Part shown: in pieces, positions 1 through 8,902 of the stretch
Numbering within the stretch: the stretch's first letter is position 1
How the letters are laid out: the number at the start of each line of letters is the position of its first letter
Assembly (NCBI GenBank): GCA_964648215.1
Contig: CAZYMF010000185.1
Location: forward strand, 1-9,762
Reading direction: 5' to 3'
Length of the DNA: 9,762 bases
From: CAZYMF01 sp964648215
GTDB taxonomy: Bacteria; Desulfobacterota; Binatia; HRBIN30; JACQVA1
The notes under the pieces: generated by a model
Databases searched by the model: none
Seen by the model: the letters and a program-made list of their open reading frames with translations, nothing else
What the model was told of the DNA's origin: nothing
Translations under genes and position numbers: made by a program

Positions 1-2
1 GG

Positions 3-605
3 CGCCGGCCCTACAGCGTCATCCTGTTCGACGAGATCGAGAAGGCGCACCCCGACGTGTTCAACATCATGCTACAGATCCTCGACGACGGCCGCCTCAC
101 CGACGGCCAGGGGCGCACGGTCGACTTCAAGAACACGGTCGTGATCATGACCTCCAACGTCGGCAGCCAACTGATCCTCGGCTATCGCGGCGGCGACGAC
201 CCGGCGGCCTACGAGCGCATGAAGGCCGAGGTGCTGGAGGCCCTGCGCCAGCAGTTCCGGCCCGAGTTCCTCAACCGCGTCGACGAGATCGTCGTGTTCC
301 ACTCGCTGACGCGCGAGCAGCTGAAGCTGATCGTCGACATCCTGCTCGGCCGTCTGCGCGCGCGTCTGAGCGAACGCAAGATCGAGCTCGAGCTGACCGA
401 CGCGGCGCGCGACCACTTCGCCCGCGTCGGCTACGACCCGGTCTATGGAGCCCGGCCGCTCAAACGGCTGCTGCAGCGCGAGCTCGAAACCTCGCTCGGG
501 CGCAAGATCCTGGCAGGCGAGGTGCGCGACAACAGCCGGGTGATCGTCGACTGTGCCGGCGATCAGCTCCGCTTCGAGAGTCAGCCGTTGGCCGAGGCCG
601 CTTGA
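3..605 (+). CDS. clpB: ClpB ATP-dependent disaggregase, C-terminal part (5' end outside window)
   Basis: ClpB is a cytoplasmic hexameric AAA+ chaperone that pulls polypeptides out of aggregates together with DnaK/DnaJ. The reading frame is already open at the window edge, so about 200 residues of the second ATPase domain (NBD2) are present and the N-terminal domain, NBD1 and middle domain are missing. Visible motifs in order are Walker B (VILFDEIEKAHPDVFN, residues 6-21 of the fragment), the LQILDDGRLTDGQGRTVDF block, sensor 1 (VVIMTSN), the arginine-finger segment QQFRPEFLNRVDEIVVF, and the sensor-2 GAR motif (GYDPVYGARPLKR) in the small C-terminal subdomain. GYDPVYGARPLKR and the overall match fit ClpB better than ClpC or ClpA, although those relatives share most of the motifs. 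The last 25 bases overlap the 3' end of the opposing transglycosylase gene. No terminator with a U-tract is seen after the stop. Confidence 0.93.
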   Translation, partial: RRPYSVILFDEIEKAHPDVFNIMLQILDDGRLTDGQGRTVDFKNTVVIMTSNVGSQLILGYRGGDDPAAYERMKAEVLEALRQQFRPEFLNRVDEIVVFHSLTREQLKLIVDILLGRLRARLSERKIELELTDAARDHFARVGYDPVYGARPLKRLLQRELETSLGRKILAGEVRDNSRVIVDCAGDQLRFESQPLAEAA

Positions 606-1462
606 GCGGCGTCGCCGCTGCTGGCGCCGCTCTCGTCGAGATCGCTGCGCGTCGCGCCGAAGCGGCGGCGATAGGCGTCGTAGCGCTTCAGAACCCGATC
701 GACGTACGCCACCGTGGCGCTGCCCTGCGCGCAGCCGTTCGGGAGCACGTCCCGCCGAGTGTCGCAGTAGGGCATCTGCTCCAGCAACGGCAGCACCAGA
801 TCCATCGATCCGTGCCACACGTCAGGATCATAGCGGAAACGACGGGCCAGCTGCTGCGCATCCCGCAGATGGCCCGGCCCCATGTTGTAGGCCGCCAGCA
901 CCAGCGCCAGATGGTCGCGACCGTGAGCGTCGCCGAACATCTCACTGAGCTGTTTCAGATAGCGCGCCCCGGTTCGGATGTTGTCGGCCGGTGCCTTGAA
1001 GTGCTCCGACCCCACCGAGGCCGCCGCGCTCGGCCGCACCTGCATCAGGCCATACGCGCCCTTGTCGCTGACGGCGTCGGGAATGAAACGCGACTCTTCG
1101 TAGATCAACGCCGCCACCAGCCGCCAGTCGAGCCCTAGCGCGCGGGCATGACGAACAATGAGGCGATCATACGGGGACAGTGACTGCGGGCCGGCGGCCG
1201 GCGGCCGTCGCGCCGCCGGCTGCGTCTGCTCCGCCAGGGACGGGACGTCGACCTCGGCGCCGTCGACACGGATGTACCAACCGTTGGCGCGCAGCGACCA
1301 GCGCCGCTCCCCGACGGACGACTGCACGGTCGCCGCCGATGAAACCGTGGCGAGCGAGACATCCCCGGGCCGGGGAGCACCCCGCGGCGCGGCCGCCAAC
1401 GCCAGCGCCGCCACCACCAGCGCCAGCCGGAGCGCCTCGCGACGCCAGCTCAAAGGCGACAT
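581..1462 (-). CDS. Lytic murein transglycosylase, SLT domain of MltF type
   Basis: Predicted periplasmic enzyme that cleaves the MurNAc-GlcNAc bond of peptidoglycan with 1,6-anhydro-MurNAc formation. With the start chosen here (293 aa), residues 1-25 form a signal sequence or anchor (WRRE followed by a Leu/Ala/Val core). A segment of unknown function at about 50-75 includes GWYIRVDGAEVDVP, and a Pro/Ala linker follows. The SLT domain spans about 97-265. The catalytic glutamate is probably E123 in the YEESRF motif, followed by GAYGLMQVRPSA (136-147) and AAYNMGPGHLRDA (190-202). The stretch after that (WHGSMDLVLPLLEQMPYC, later YVDRVLKRYDAY) resembles the MltF C-terminal region, but the solute-binding N-terminal domain of MltF is absent. 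Three in-frame ATGs exist. The one at 1580-1582 lies within the opposing TetR promoter and adds a Gly/Arg-rich stretch before the signal sequence, so I reject it. The ATG at 1460-1462 has AGG 9 nt upstream; 1469-1471 is a close alternative. The 3' end overlaps clpB by 25 bp. Confidence 0.87.
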   Translation of the reverse strand: MSPLSWRREALRLALVVAALALAAAPRGAPRPGDVSLATVSSAATVQSSVGERRWSLRANGWYIRVDGAEVDVPSLAEQTQPAARRPPAAGPQSLSPYDRLIVRHARALGLDWRLVAALIYEESRFIPDAVSDKGAYGLMQVRPSAAASVGSEHFKAPADNIRTGARYLKQLSEMFGDAHGRDHLALVLAAYNMGPGHLRDAQQLARRFRYDPDVWHGSMDLVLPLLEQMPYCDTRRDVLPNGCAQGSATVAYVDRVLKRYDAYRRRFGATRSDLDESGASSGDAAQAASANG

Positions 1463-1567
1463 GGCGGCCATCCTGCCCAACCCAACCCCCCGGCGCAACC
1501 CAAAAGACCGCTGCCGGCCCGCTCCGGATCCGCCCCCGCGAGTCGCCCAACCCGCCCCCCGGCCGAA

Positions 1568-1585
1568 GAATTGCGTTGACAATTC
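1568..1585. promoter_or_regulatory. 18-bp inverted repeat, candidate TetR-family operator
   Basis: GAATTG-N6-CAATTC is a perfect inverted repeat with 6-bp arms (1568-1573 and 1580-1585), AT-rich in a very GC-rich surrounding. It covers the -35 hexamer TTGACA (1576-1581) of the TetR-family gene that begins at 1624. TetR-family repressors commonly bind palindromes of 15-20 bp that overlap their own promoter, so an autoregulatory operator is the natural reading. It also lies in the upstream region of the divergent transglycosylase gene. The arms are seen directly; the binding protein is inferred. Confidence 0.5.
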
Positions 1586-1605
1586 AGGAGCTTCTCCCGT
1601 AACGT
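1576..1605 (+). promoter_or_regulatory. Sigma-70-type promoter of the TetR-family gene
   Basis: A perfect -35 box TTGACA (1576-1581) is followed after 18 bp by TAACGT (1600-1605), which matches three of six -10 positions. Transcription would start near 1611, leaving a leader of only about 13 bases before the ATG at 1624. A short GGAG-CTT-CTCC repeat (1587-1597) lies in the spacer. The only Shine-Dalgarno-like element is AGGGG at 1606-1610, 13 bases from the start, so translation may rely on a near-leaderless message. Confidence 0.5.
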
Positions 1606-1623
1606 AGGGGCGGTCCTGACTCC

Positions 1624-2241
1624 ATGAGCAATGCCGAGCCGCATGCGGACGACGCCCTCGAGGCGCGCGAGAAGATCCTCGCCACCGCCGCTCGCCTGTT
1701 TGCGGAGCAGGGCTACGAGAACACCTCGATCTCCCAGGTCGCCCGCGCGGCCAAGGTCAGCAAGGCCCTGATCTTCTGGTATTTCGAGACCAAGGAGAAG
1801 CTCTATCGCAGCGCCCTGCGCAAGACGCTGGAGCCGTACTTCATCGACGTCGACGACCTCGACGGGCTCGACGAGTCGGCGCAAATCACGCGCCTGATCG
1901 AGCTGTTCGCGGAGTTCGTGCGGGAGAACGTGTACTCGGTCCGTTTCTTCCTCAGCCTGATGCTGCAGGGCGAACGCCAACCCGACGAGGTCATCCGCCG
2001 CGTCAGCGAGCTGTACGGCGTGTTCCGCAATCTCCTCGCCGACATCATCGAGAGCGGCCGCCTGCGCGGCATCTTCCGCCAGGATTGCAGCCCGAAGCTG
2101 GACGCGGCCTTGATCATGGCCGCCCTCGACGGTGTGCTGATCCAGAACTTCCTCAGCGACGAGTTCGTCCACGAGCCGAACGAGCTACTCGATCATCTCA
2201 AATCGAGCCTGCTCAACCGCCTGCTCGCGGCCAGCCACTAG
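1624..2241 (+). CDS. TetR/AcrR-family transcriptional regulator
   Basis: A 205-residue protein with the TetR-family layout. The N-terminal DNA-binding domain runs from about residue 14 to 60: helix 1 is REKILATAARLFAEQGYENT, and the helix-turn-helix is SISQVARAAKVSKALIFWYF (about 35-54), followed by the usual ETKEKLY. The rest (about 70-200) is the helical ligand-binding and dimerisation domain, which is too variable for me to name an effector. The ATG at 1624 gives a normal short arm before helix 1 and follows a recognisable promoter. The gene stands alone, divergent from the transglycosylase (161-bp gap) and convergent with nrdJ. It probably represses itself through the palindrome at 1568-1585. 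Whether it also controls the transglycosylase is open. The family is secure; targets and ligand are unknown. Confidence 0.93.
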   Translation: MSNAEPHADDALEAREKILATAARLFAEQGYENTSISQVARAAKVSKALIFWYFETKEKLYRSALRKTLEPYFIDVDDLDGLDESAQITRLIELFAEFVRENVYSVRFFLSLMLQGERQPDEVIRRVSELYGVFRNLLADIIESGRLRGIFRQDCSPKLDAALIMAALDGVLIQNFLSDEFVHEPNELLDHLKSSLLNRLLAASH

Positions 2242-2487
2242 AGGCGGTTCAGAACGAAGGTGACCGCCGGGTTCGAGAAGACCCGGCCCATTCGCGAGAG
2301 GCGCGCTTACCTCCTCCGCGCAACCATCGCGGGGCGCCCGTAGGCGCCCCGCCCGAGTCGACTCGGCCACCGCCCCCCAACCGCCGGGGAGTCATCCACC
2401 CATCCACTCCGCACCGGTACTCCCCATGCTTGCTTGCCGTGACGCCCCGACCCCAGCCGGGCGCCGCCACGACGACACAAGTCTCTC
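2242..2487. other. Convergent intergenic region between the TetR-family gene and nrdJ
   Basis: This 246-bp gap separates two genes that end toward each other. It holds the strong hairpin at 2329-2352. Just after the TetR stop codon there are two mutually exclusive small stems: GGCGGT (2243-2248) with ACCGCC (2263-2268), and GCCGGGT (2266-2272) with ACCCGGC (2281-2287). The stretch 2353-2487 shows no convincing open reading frame, RNA gene or repeat. Confidence 0.6.
2329..2352. terminator. Perfect 10-bp GC hairpin, possible bidirectional terminator
   Basis: GCGGGGCGCC (2329-2338) pairs perfectly with GGCGCCCCGC (2343-2352) around the loop CGTA. It sits between the convergent ends of the TetR-family gene (stop at 2241) and nrdJ (stop at 2488). 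No T-tract follows on either strand, so it is not a classical intrinsic terminator. It could stop polymerase by itself, act with Rho, or protect 3' ends. The structure is certain; the role is inferred from position. Confidence 0.45.
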
Positions 2488-5238
<2,751 letters not shown>

Positions 5239-5258
5239 GGCCCCTTCCCCCCTTCTTG

Positions 5259-5274
5259 GTCCGCTATCTTGTGT
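5259..5274. promoter_or_regulatory. Candidate NrdR box, proximal to nrdJ
   Basis: Read on the + strand, the right part TATCTTGTGT (5265-5274) agrees at all ten positions with the published NrdR-box consensus (acaCwAtATaTwGtgt, quoted from memory; one position is variable). The left part is poorly conserved. It lies in the leader of nrdJ, just downstream of the predicted transcription start. Its centre is exactly 32 bp from that of the second candidate box at 5291-5306, the three-helical-turn spacing known for paired NrdR boxes. The spacing is the main support. Confidence 0.5.
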
Positions 5275-5287
5275 TCGAGTGAACGTG

Positions 5288-5317
5288 CTCATACTAGGGA
5301 TTGTGCTCGGCTGTCAA
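5288..5317 (-). promoter_or_regulatory. Sigma-70-type promoter of nrdJ
   Basis: On the minus strand, TTGACA (5317-5312) is separated by 18 bp from TATGAG (5293-5288), which matches four of six -10 positions. Transcription would begin near 5281, giving a leader of roughly 40 bases that carries the AAGGGGGG ribosome site before the ATG at 5238. The -10 box overlaps an upstream in-frame ATG, which argues against that ATG being the start. No room exists here for a cobalamin riboswitch ahead of nrdJ on this transcript. Confidence 0.6.
5291..5306. promoter_or_regulatory. Candidate NrdR box overlapping the nrdJ -10 and spacer
   Basis: ATACTAGGGATTGTGC on the + strand matches the NrdR-box consensus at about 11 of 16 positions, including the flanking CTA and TTGTG elements. 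Three G bases replace the usual central TAT. It covers the -10 side of the nrdJ promoter, where a bound repressor would block RNA polymerase. NrdR is the ATP-cone regulator that represses ribonucleotide reductase genes through paired boxes; the partner would be 5259-5274. Confidence 0.5.
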
Positions 5318-5427
5318 GAAAAATCAAACCGGCGGCGGCGAGAAATATTCATCCGCGCCCGCTCGACTGCTTCACGATCGCTTATGGGGACCTCGCTTTC
5401 GCACCCGACGCGCACTAGCATGACGCC

Positions 5428-5925
5428 ATGAGCGACCGCGGTGCGCGTCCCGACCTGCTCTCCGGAGTCCTGTCGACGGTGCTACAACGTGCCGATCTCG
5501 AGCGCGAGCTGCGCGGCTACGCCGTGTGGCGCTTCTGGGACGAGGAGGTCGGCGCCGCGATCGCGCAGCGGGCACAGCCGACGCGCTTCCGCAACGGCAT
5601 CCTCTTCGTCGCCGTCGCCAGCCACACCTGGATGCAGGAGCTGCAGTTCCTCAAGGAGTCGCTCCGCGACAAGCTCAACGCGCGGCTCGGCAGCGTCGAC
5701 CCGCCGTTGATCCGAGACATCTACTTCGTGTCGGGCAGGATCTCAAAGCACGCTTCGACGCCGCAGGTGTCCGTGTCGCAAGCGACCGCGAGCGGCGATG
5801 ACGAGCCGGCGGCGCCGGCCCTGCCGTCATCGGGCAACCCCCAATTCGACGCCGTCCTCGCCCGCATCCAACGGGCCTCGCGCAAGCTCAAGCGGGCGGC
5901 GAAATCCCCCGGGCGCAAGACCTGA
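5428..5925 (+). CDS. DciA/DUF721-family protein, probable replicative-helicase partner
   Basis: A 165-residue cytoplasmic protein. Residues about 9-95 form the DUF721 (DciA-like) fold: an N-terminal helix, the block VWRFWDEEVGAAIAQRAQPT (33-52), strands around FRNGILFVAVASHTWMQEL (54-72) with W68, and a following helix KESLRDKLNARLG. In bacteria that lack DnaC/DnaI, DciA binds the DnaB helicase and helps it load. That role is inferred here from the family. Residues 104-165 are low-complexity, with a Ser/Pro/Ala linker and then a basic tail (RIQRASRKLKRAAKSPGRKT) that could contact DNA. The gene is divergent from nrdJ and convergent with the lipoprotein gene. The ATG at 5428 is the only start that keeps the full fold. 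No good Shine-Dalgarno sequence or clear promoter is visible upstream, apart from a weak TAGCAT at 5416-5421. Confidence 0.8.
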   Translation: MSDRGARPDLLSGVLSTVLQRADLERELRGYAVWRFWDEEVGAAIAQRAQPTRFRNGILFVAVASHTWMQELQFLKESLRDKLNARLGSVDPPLIRDIYFVSGRISKHASTPQVSVSQATASGDDEPAAPALPSSGNPQFDAVLARIQRASRKLKRAAKSPGRKT

Positions 5926-6042
5926 CCGGCGGACCGGTCCCTGGCGCAGCTCCCCGCGGACGAGGCCGCTCGTCGCGGAGACCCTCCCTTGGGAGGGCGG
6001 CGCGAGCGATGGGCGCGAGAACCGGCCACGCACCGACCGCGC
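5926..6042. other. Convergent intergenic region after the DciA-like gene
   Basis: This 117-bp gap lies between the stops of the DciA-like gene and the opposing lipoprotein gene. It contains the 10-bp palindrome GGACCGGTCC at 5931-5940 and the compound hairpin at 5967-6008. No open reading frame or RNA gene is apparent. Confidence 0.55.
5967..6008. terminator. Compound hairpin between convergent genes, possible terminator
   Basis: An inner stem CCCTCC (5982-5987) pairs with GGAGGG (5992-5997) around a CTTG loop. An outer stem CGCTCG (5967-5972) pairs with CGAGCG (6003-6008), with a GC-rich internal loop between them. There is no T-tract on either side. Its position between two 3' ends suggests transcription termination or 3'-end protection, but this is inference. 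Confidence 0.35.
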
Positions 6043-7731
6043 TCAGTAGAGCAACTCTTCGACGTGTCCGGCGCCGATTCGGAGCACGTAGAGCGAGCGC
6101 GAAGCACCGGCGGCGCTGACCGCGATCTCGCCGGTCGCGCCGGAGACGCTGCCGAGCTCGTGGAGCGCAAGCAGCACGGACTCGCGCGAGCTCGCCCCCC
6201 GCCGCAGCGACTCGCGCAGCAGCGTCGCCGCATCGTACGCCTGTGCCGCCAGAACATCGGGCGTCGCTTGATGAACGCGCCGAAACGTCTCGACGAAGCT
6301 GCGCGTGGCCGGGCGCGCGCTGGCGGGGAAGAACCCGGCAACGAAGATCGCCCCGTCGAGCCGGTGCCCCGCCCCGGACAGCGCCTCGGGGTCGTTCCAC
6401 CCGTTGGGCCCGAGCAAGCCGACGCCGGGCATCGCGGCGCGCAGCGCGGCGCCGATCGTGATCGCCGCGTCCGCCGCGTCCGGCAGGAAGACGGCATCGA
6501 GGACGCCGCGGCGGAAACGCTCCCGTGCCTGCGCTATCTGCGCCGTCGCCTCGCCCTGGTGGGCCGGGTACTGCTCGTTCCAGGTGACACGCCCACCGAG
6601 GCGCTCGAGGGCCACGCGGAAGCGTTCGCCGAAGCTGCGGCCATAGTCGTCATCGGGAGCCAGAATGCCGACGTGACGCCAATGCTGGCGCACGGCCACG
6701 CGCGCCAGCAACTCGGCTTGCCGGGTGCGGGTCATCACCGGCTGGAGGACGTAGCGATTGGCCAGCTGCTCGCGCTGCGTCAGCAGCACCAGCGGCAGCC
6801 CGGCGGGCTGTGCGAGCGGAGCGGCGGCTGCCGCCGCTCCGCCGGTGAGAGGCCCGAGGACTCCGACGATGTCGCTACGCGCGGCCAGCTCGGCGAACGC
6901 CGCGCGCGCCGTGGCGGCATCGCCGCGGGTGTCCTTCACGACGAGAACGTCCGGCTCGCCGGCGAACGCCAGCTGGATGCCCTGCAGCGAGCGTTCGCCG
7001 AAGATGCGATAGCGGCCGCTGAGCGGAAGCAGGCAACCGATGTGATGGCCTCGCGCCCGCGGCGCCGCCGGCAAGGCTGCCGCAGACGACGTCCGAGGAG
7101 CCGGTTGTCGCGTCGCCGGAGTCGAGGCGGCGGGCGGAGCCGGCGGCCGCTCCAGCCAGGTACGGATGGTGGGGTTGGCGATGATCTCTTGCGCGTTCTC
7201 GCGTTCCGCCCGGCTGAGCGTCTCGACGGCGTGATCGAAGCGACGGCGCAGCGCAACGCGATCGTGTTCGTCGGCGACGCGCCAGGCGCTGGCCCAGGAC
7301 TGCAGCGCGCTGACCTTGTTACCGAGGGCGAGGTTCGCGTCGCCGCGCAACGTCTCGGCTTGCGGCCAGGTGTCGTCAGGATAGCGCGCCGCGAGCTGGT
7401 CCAGCGCCCCCAGCGCGGCGCGGTATTCCTGGCGGCGATAGTCGCAGAGCGCCAGCTTGTACCAGGCGCGCGGCACGTAGGCATCGTCCGACGGATGATC
7501 GAGGAAGATGCGGTAAGCCTTGCGCGCGCGCTGGTAGTCGCCGTGCTGAAACGCCTGCTCCGCGGTGGTGAAGCCGATGGGGGCGGGCGCGGCAACGGGT
7601 GGGCGGGCGCTGCACGCGGCGAACAGCAGCGCCACGGCAAGCAGAGGCACCGTGCCGGCGCACCGGCCGGCGCCATGCGGGCGCGCGTGGTGAAGAACTG
7701 CGGAGGAAGGGCTTGCCCGCCGGCGGATCAC
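6043..7731 (-). CDS. Lipoprotein with TPR and periplasmic-binding-protein domains, PBP-activator (LpoA/LppC) type
   Basis: Likely an outer-membrane or periplasmic lipoprotein. With the start used here (562 aa), a hydrophobic core VPLLAVALLFAAC ends in a lipobox-like FAAC with lipid cysteine C40; Phe at -3 is slightly atypical. TPR-like helices span about 50-175 (AEQAFQHGDYQRARKAY, AWYKLALCDYRRQEYRAAL). A Pro/Ala linker covers 196-225. A type I periplasmic-binding fold begins at about 229 (HHIGCLLPLSGRYRIFGE, later VGVLGPLTGG and HVGILAPDDDYGRSFGE) and runs to the end. TPR followed by this fold is the layout of LpoA, which activates PBP1A in Gammaproteobacteria. An amino-acid-binding sensor is the alternative. 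It lies 28 bp after dnaJ, probably co-transcribed. The start is uncertain: no in-frame ATG exists after the dnaJ stop. I chose GTG 7729-7731, which has only a weak GGA as ribosome site. GTG 7648-7650 would leave only 12 residues before the cysteine. Confidence 0.78.
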   Translation of the reverse strand: MIRRRASPSSAVLHHARPHGAGRCAGTVPLLAVALLFAACSARPPVAAPAPIGFTTAEQAFQHGDYQRARKAYRIFLDHPSDDAYVPRAWYKLALCDYRRQEYRAALGALDQLAARYPDDTWPQAETLRGDANLALGNKVSALQSWASAWRVADEHDRVALRRRFDHAVETLSRAERENAQEIIANPTIRTWLERPPAPPAASTPATRQPAPRTSSAAALPAAPRARGHHIGCLLPLSGRYRIFGERSLQGIQLAFAGEPDVLVVKDTRGDAATARAAFAELAARSDIVGVLGPLTGGAAAAAAPLAQPAGLPLVLLTQREQLANRYVLQPVMTRTRQAELLARVAVRQHWRHVGILAPDDDYGRSFGERFRVALERLGGRVTWNEQYPAHQGEATAQIAQARERFRRGVLDAVFLPDAADAAITIGAALRAAMPGVGLLGPNGWNDPEALSGAGHRLDGAIFVAGFFPASARPATRSFVETFRRVHQATPDVLAAQAYDAATLLRESLRRGASSRESVLLALHELGSVSGATGEIAVSAAGASRSLYVLRIGAGHVEELLY

Positions 7732-7759
7732 GCGGCTGTATCCATGAGGCCGACCAGGC

Positions 7760-8875
7760 TCAGCCGAACAGCTCCTTGACCTTGTCGAAGAAACCCTTGG
7801 CCATCGGGTGGACCTCCTCGCCCCCCTCCTTGGCAAACTCCTCGAGCAGCTCGCGCTGCTTCGCGCTCAGCTTGCGCGGTGTCTCGATGTGAACGCGAAC
7901 CAACTGGTCGCCGCGCCCGTAGCCGCGCACATCGGGGACACCCTTGCCTTTGAGGCGGAAGACGCTGCTCGACTGCGTGCCCGGGGAGACCTTCATCTTC
8001 ACCTTGCCCTGGATGGTCGGGACCTCGATCTCGGCGCCCAGCGCCGCCTGGGCAAAGCTGATCGGCACCTCGCACACGATCTCGTTCTCGTGGCGAGTGA
8101 AGAGCGGATGCTCGCCGACGCTCAGAACCACGTAGAGGTCACCCGCCGGCCCGCCGTTGACACCCGTTTCGCCCTCGCCGCGCAGCTTGAGCCGAGAGCC
8201 GGTGTCGACGCCGGGCGGAATCTTGACGTTGAGCGCCTGGGTCGTCCGGGCGACGCCCGAGCCGCCGCACCGCCGGCACGGATCCTTGATGATGGTGCCC
8301 TGCCCGTTGCACTGCCCGCAGGCCTTGGCGATGGTGAAAAAGCCCTGCTGGAAACGCACCTGCCCGGAGCCGCGACAGGCGGGGCAGGTCGTACGGGCGG
8401 TACCGTCCTTGGTCCCCTGACCGTGACAGCCCTCGCAGGCGATCAGGCGCGGGATACTGATCGTCTTCTCGACGCCGAAGACGGCCTCCTCGAAGGTGAT
8501 GTCGAGGTTGTAGCGGAGATCCTCGCCGCGGCGCGAACGCGAGCGGCCGCGCCCCCGACTGGCACCGAAGAAGTCGCCGAAGATGTCGCTGAAGATGTCC
8601 TCGAACCCGGCCGCGCTGAAGTCGAAACCGGCGCCGCCCATGCCCTGCTCGAAAGCGGCGTGGCCGAAGCGGTCGTACTGGGAGCGGCGCTCCGCATCCG
8701 AGAGGATCTGGTAGGCCTCGGAGGCTTCTTTGAATCGTTCCTCGGCCGCCCTGTCGCCCGGGTTACGATCGGGATGGTGCTTGAGAGCGAGCTTGCGGTA
8801 CGCCTTCTTGATCTCTTCCTCGGTAGCGCTGCGGCCGATACCGAGCACATCGTAGTAGTCGCGTTTCTGCGGCAC
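7760..8875 (-). CDS. dnaJ: DnaJ (Hsp40) co-chaperone, type I
   Basis: Stimulates the DnaK ATPase and delivers unfolded proteins to DnaK in the cytoplasm. The 371-residue protein has the full class I layout. The J domain covers 1-70, with HPD at 34-36 (LKHHPDRNPGD). A Gly/Phe region follows at about 71-105, and then an Arg/Ser/Gly patch (ASRGRGRSRSRRGED, 105-119). Four CxxCxGxG zinc repeats begin at C147, C164, C186 and C200. The C-terminal substrate-binding beta domains include VDTGSRLKLRGEGE and GDLYVVLSVGEHPLF. All zinc cysteines are present. The start codon is GTG (8873-8875), supported by GAGG five bases upstream (8881-8884) and by the canonical N-terminus PQKRDYYDVLG. It follows dnaK across a 94-bp gap that contains a strong terminator and a candidate promoter, so its expression may be partly independent of dnaK. 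The lipoprotein gene follows 28 bp downstream. Confidence 0.97.
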   Translation of the reverse strand: MPQKRDYYDVLGIGRSATEEEIKKAYRKLALKHHPDRNPGDRAAEERFKEASEAYQILSDAERRSQYDRFGHAAFEQGMGGAGFDFSAAGFEDIFSDIFGDFFGASRGRGRSRSRRGEDLRYNLDITFEEAVFGVEKTISIPRLIACEGCHGQGTKDGTARTTCPACRGSGQVRFQQGFFTIAKACGQCNGQGTIIKDPCRRCGGSGVARTTQALNVKIPPGVDTGSRLKLRGEGETGVNGGPAGDLYVVLSVGEHPLFTRHENEIVCEVPISFAQAALGAEIEVPTIQGKVKMKVSPGTQSSSVFRLKGKGVPDVRGYGRGDQLVRVHIETPRKLSAKQRELLEEFAKEGGEEVHPMAKGFFDKVKELFG

Positions 8876-8902
8876 GAGAACCTCGAATCAGGGAGTCAGG
8901 CC

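Noticed and set aside
605..619. AGCGGCG-T-CGCCGCT palindrome on the clpB stop codon, considered as a terminator
   Set aside because: It lies in the coding 3' end of the transglycosylase, has no T-tract, and such GC palindromes are frequent by chance in GC-rich coding DNA.
1463..1623. Promoter for the transglycosylase gene
   Set aside because: TTGTCA (1582-1577, minus strand) resembles a -35, but the bases 17-18 positions further are G-rich and give no -10. No promoter can be supported.
2266..2287. Possible tRNA T-arm, because of GGGTTCGA before a CCC-containing arm
   Set aside because: The stem is 7 bp with an 8-base loop, and there is no acceptor, D or anticodon arm nearby. It is a simple hairpin.
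5293..5427. Cobalamin riboswitch upstream of nrdJ
   Set aside because: The nrdJ promoter is only about 80 bases from the start codon, too little space for the element, and I see no B12-box-like sequence.
5989..7779. 596-codon + strand frame opposite the lipoprotein gene
   Set aside because: Shadow frame. The minus-strand product has a lipobox, TPR helices and a periplasmic-binding fold, while this one has no recognisable feature.
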